Assembly (NCBI RefSeq): GCF_029892095.1
Contig: NZ_JARZAE010000004.1
Coordinates: 1,550,001-1,614,000 of the forward strand
Direction of reading: 5' to 3'
Length of the DNA stretch: 64,000 nt
Source: Kitasatospora sp. MAP12-44
GTDB lineage: Bacteria > Actinomycetota > Actinomycetes > Streptomycetales > Streptomycetaceae
A program made the position numbers and the translations under genes. Position 1 is the stretch's first letter, and every line of letters begins with the position of its first letter. Shown piece after piece: positions 61,825 through 64,000 of the stretch. The notes below the pieces were generated by a model. That model had not been told where the DNA came from. It saw only the letters and a list, made by a program, of their open reading frames with translations, and did no database searches.

Positions 61825-62562
61825 GGCGGCCCCGGAGCCGCCGGTGAACCAGTCTGCGGAGAACGCCTGGTCGAAGGCGCCGTAGAAGGTCTGCGCCAGC
61901 TTGACGTAGCCCGCGTCATTCGGGTGCAGGCCATCGGCCATCTCGGCCGAGGGCTGTCCGACGGGGATCAGGGAGGGCGCGTCGACGAAGCGGAAGTGCC
62001 GGCCGGCCGCCTGCTCGGTGGACTCCAACTGTCGTGCCTGGCCGTTGTACTGGGCGGCGAGCGTCTGCAGACCCGGCGAGGTCGGGATCACGCCCTGCAT
62101 GATCACCGTGACGGCGGGCCGGTCCGCGAAGATCCGGTTCACCAGGGTGGCGAGGCGGTCCCCCGCGTGCGTGGGGTCCACGTTGTTGTTGAGGTCGTTC
62201 GCACCGATGTCCAGCAGCACGACGTCGGGTTGATCTGCCGTCAGCCAGCCGTCCACGCCGCTGGTGATCTGGTCGATCACAGCACCGCTGTGCCCCTCGT
62301 TGTCGGGGTCGGCCATGCTGCCGAACTGCTGCGTCCCGACGAAGTTGACCCGGTACCGGGACTGGGCGGCCACCTGGTCGTACAGCGGGCCGCGGTAGCC
62401 GTTCCAGGTCGAGCTCTGGTAGCCGGCGGTTATCGAGTCGCCGAGCGGCATGACCCGCACCACCGGCGGGGCACTCGTGGCGGCGGACGCGGCGCCGGGC
62501 GCGAGGAGCGCACCGCCCGTCGCGGTCAGGACGGTCAGCGCGACAGCTGCAAGGCGTTTCAT
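61051..62562 (-). CDS. Secreted SGNH esterase fused to a tachylectin-like five-repeat propeller
   Basis: This 503-residue protein starts at ATG 62562, with TTGGAG before it. Residues 1-27 are a Sec signal peptide. Residues about 35-245 are an SGNH hydrolase: MPLGDSITAGY (nucleophile Ser), DIGANDLNNNV (Asn block) and ADGLHPNDAGY (Asp, His). Residues about 255-503 are five repeats of about 48-50 residues (each with GVDGSGNLWYYQYTG and SNAPGWGKF versions), matching the five-bladed tachylectin-2 beta-propeller that binds N-acetylglucosamine-type sugars. The likely role is deacylation of a polysaccharide bound by the lectin, e.g. chitin or cell wall. Confidence 0.85.
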   Translation of the reverse strand: MKRLAAVALTVLTATGGALLAPGAASAATSAPPVVRVMPLGDSITAGYQSSTWNGYRGPLYDQVAAQSRYRVNFVGTQQFGSMADPDNEGHSGAVIDQITSGVDGWLTADQPDVVLLDIGANDLNNNVDPTHAGDRLATLVNRIFADRPAVTVIMQGVIPTSPGLQTLAAQYNGQARQLESTEQAAGRHFRFVDAPSLIPVGQPSAEMADGLHPNDAGYVKLAQTFYGAFDQAFSADWFTGGSGAATSPMFGVDGSGNLRYYQYTGDGGSNISWTGTSNNVVSNAPGWGKFTHVFSGGGGVIYGIDGSGNLWYFNYTGDGSSTGDWSATSNSIISNAPGWGKFTQVFSTGGGKIYGVDSSGNLWYYQYTGNGSSNSAWSSTSNSIVSNAPGWGKFTHITGDPTTGAIYGVDGSGNLWYYNYIGDGSSNSAWSSTSNSVISNTPGWGKFNQLFSTGNGEIEGVDSFGNLWYLQYTGNGSSNAAWSAHSNSVISNAPGWNGLAAF

Positions 62563-62728
62563 CTCATACTCCAAATACGGGGGCGGGCGGCGGTCCTCAG
62601 CCCTGCGGCGAGCGCTACGGGTATCAGCCTCGCCTCGACCCGGTTCGATCGGAAGGGAACTCGGCTGGACGGAACCGCCTTTGGACCGAACCGGCCAGCG
62701 CCGAACCGGGCCACGTACCCTCGGCTCC

Positions 62729-63148
62729 ATGGCCCGTCATCCGAAGAAGCCCCGCCCGCTGGTTGCCGATGGGCGGGCCTACCTGTGGACGCTCCGCCAC
62801 AGCCACGTCGACCGCGTGCCGGAGGGCGACCGGTCCGTGGAGTGCCGCCAGACCCTCACGCTGTACCCGCAGCCGGCCGGCAGCGGCGGCCCGCTGCGCA
62901 TCGTCTTCGCCGACGGGCCGGGGCGGTACGTCCCAGGCGGGGCTCCGCTGGGCTCCGGCGACGTGGGGTACGTCCGGGGCGGCTCGCTGAACCTGCACGA
63001 ACCGGGCGCCGTCCGGGCCCTGCTCGATGTGGCATTGGCCCGCGGGTGGCAGCCGGGCGAGCAGGGAGAGCAGGGCGCGAGGGCGGTGGAGGTGGAGCTG
63101 GACGGCTGGCCTCTGCTGGAGGCGGCGACCGGTGCAGGACCCCCCTGA
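62729..63148 (+). CDS. Small protein of unknown function
   Basis: This 139-residue soluble protein starts at ATG 62729 (MARHPKKPRPLVADGRAYLW). There is no signal or membrane segment. It has a regular beta/alpha pattern (TLTLYPQPAGSGGPLRIVFADG, then NLHEPGAVRALLDVALARGW, each given in part) and a hydrophilic Gly/Glu-rich stretch. I recognise no family. It lies divergent from the esterase-lectin gene. Confidence 0.65.
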   Translation: MARHPKKPRPLVADGRAYLWTLRHSHVDRVPEGDRSVECRQTLTLYPQPAGSGGPLRIVFADGPGRYVPGGAPLGSGDVGYVRGGSLNLHEPGAVRALLDVALARGWQPGEQGEQGARAVEVELDGWPLLEAATGAGPP

Positions 63149-63169
63149 CCCCTGGCCCTGGCCAGATGA

Positions 63170-63185
63170 CTAAGCGCTTGCTTAG
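63170..63185. promoter_or_regulatory. Palindromic operator before the MDR oxidoreductase
   Basis: CTAAGCGCTTGCTTAG contains CTAAGC and GCTTAG as 6-base inverted arms around GCTT, 40 bases before the ATG at 63225. The pattern resembles many TetR operators; no TetR gene is adjacent in the window, though one may lie just beyond the right edge. Confidence 0.6.
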
Positions 63186-63224
63186 AATCGTGCCGAGTGC
63201 CCCTCGCCAGCCACAGGAGAAGCC

Positions 63225-64000
<776 letters not shown>

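Overview
The window is a high-GC chromosomal segment from a Streptomyces-like actinomycete (Streptomycetaceae). The signs are near-total G/C at third codon positions, many GTG/TTG starts, chains of 1-4 base start/stop overlaps, a SARP regulator, Tat and lipoprotein secretion signals, and families typical of this group (golvesin-like proteins, DUF2254, DUF389, MmyB-type XRE regulators). It is gene-dense: no gene-free gap reaches 300 bases (largest is 17436-17722). I found no rRNA, tRNA, CRISPR array or insertion sequence. The first 174 bases hold no gene I can support.

Layout. 1-8.6 kb: two small secreted proteins, a very large secreted transglycosylase/golvesin-like protein, a short SARP regulator and a cation/proton antiporter. 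8.7-29.2 kb: a GH15 glucoamylase/trehalase-like enzyme, a cyclase-family hydrolase and a GMC oxidoreductase in series, then cytochrome bd oxidase (cydAB), an SDR dehydrogenase, GAP and DUF389 membrane proteins, gluconokinase, a ClC channel, an XRE regulator divergent from an alcohol dehydrogenase, a TetR/SGNH pair, a DUF427 protein and a sodium:solute symporter with a small membrane partner. Much of this stretch concerns oxidation of sugars and alcohols and respiration.

29.2-46.4 kb is the most remarkable region. It is an island built around six paralogues of the agmatine deiminase / bacterial peptidylarginine deiminase family. Four carry export signals, two are cytoplasmic, and one is broken by a single-base frameshift. 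Between them lie a urease (fused gamma-beta subunit plus alpha subunit, no accessory genes) whose alpha subunit keeps every nickel ligand but has an altered active-site flap, a PIN-type toxin-antitoxin pair, two TetR regulators, and a complete dipeptide-type ABC importer translationally coupled to the canonical AguA-type deiminase. Versions of one palindrome (TGACTGAAATTTCAGTCA) precede three deiminase genes and one TetR gene, which suggests a local regulon. My working model is a guanidino-compound scavenging system: extracellular and intracellular deimination gives ureido compounds and ammonia, the ABC system imports substrate or product, and the diverged urease may split the ureido group. 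The last step is inference.

46.5-57.2 kb is a potassium/stress region: an extra 27-residue peptide, kdpFABC, DUF2254, a large membrane protein, a universal stress protein and a KimA-like APC transporter. 57.3-64 kb holds an orphan histidine kinase, a DHA2 drug exporter, pdxH, a secreted SGNH esterase fused to a five-repeat tachylectin-like propeller, a small unknown protein and an MDR-family oxidoreductase cut by the window edge.
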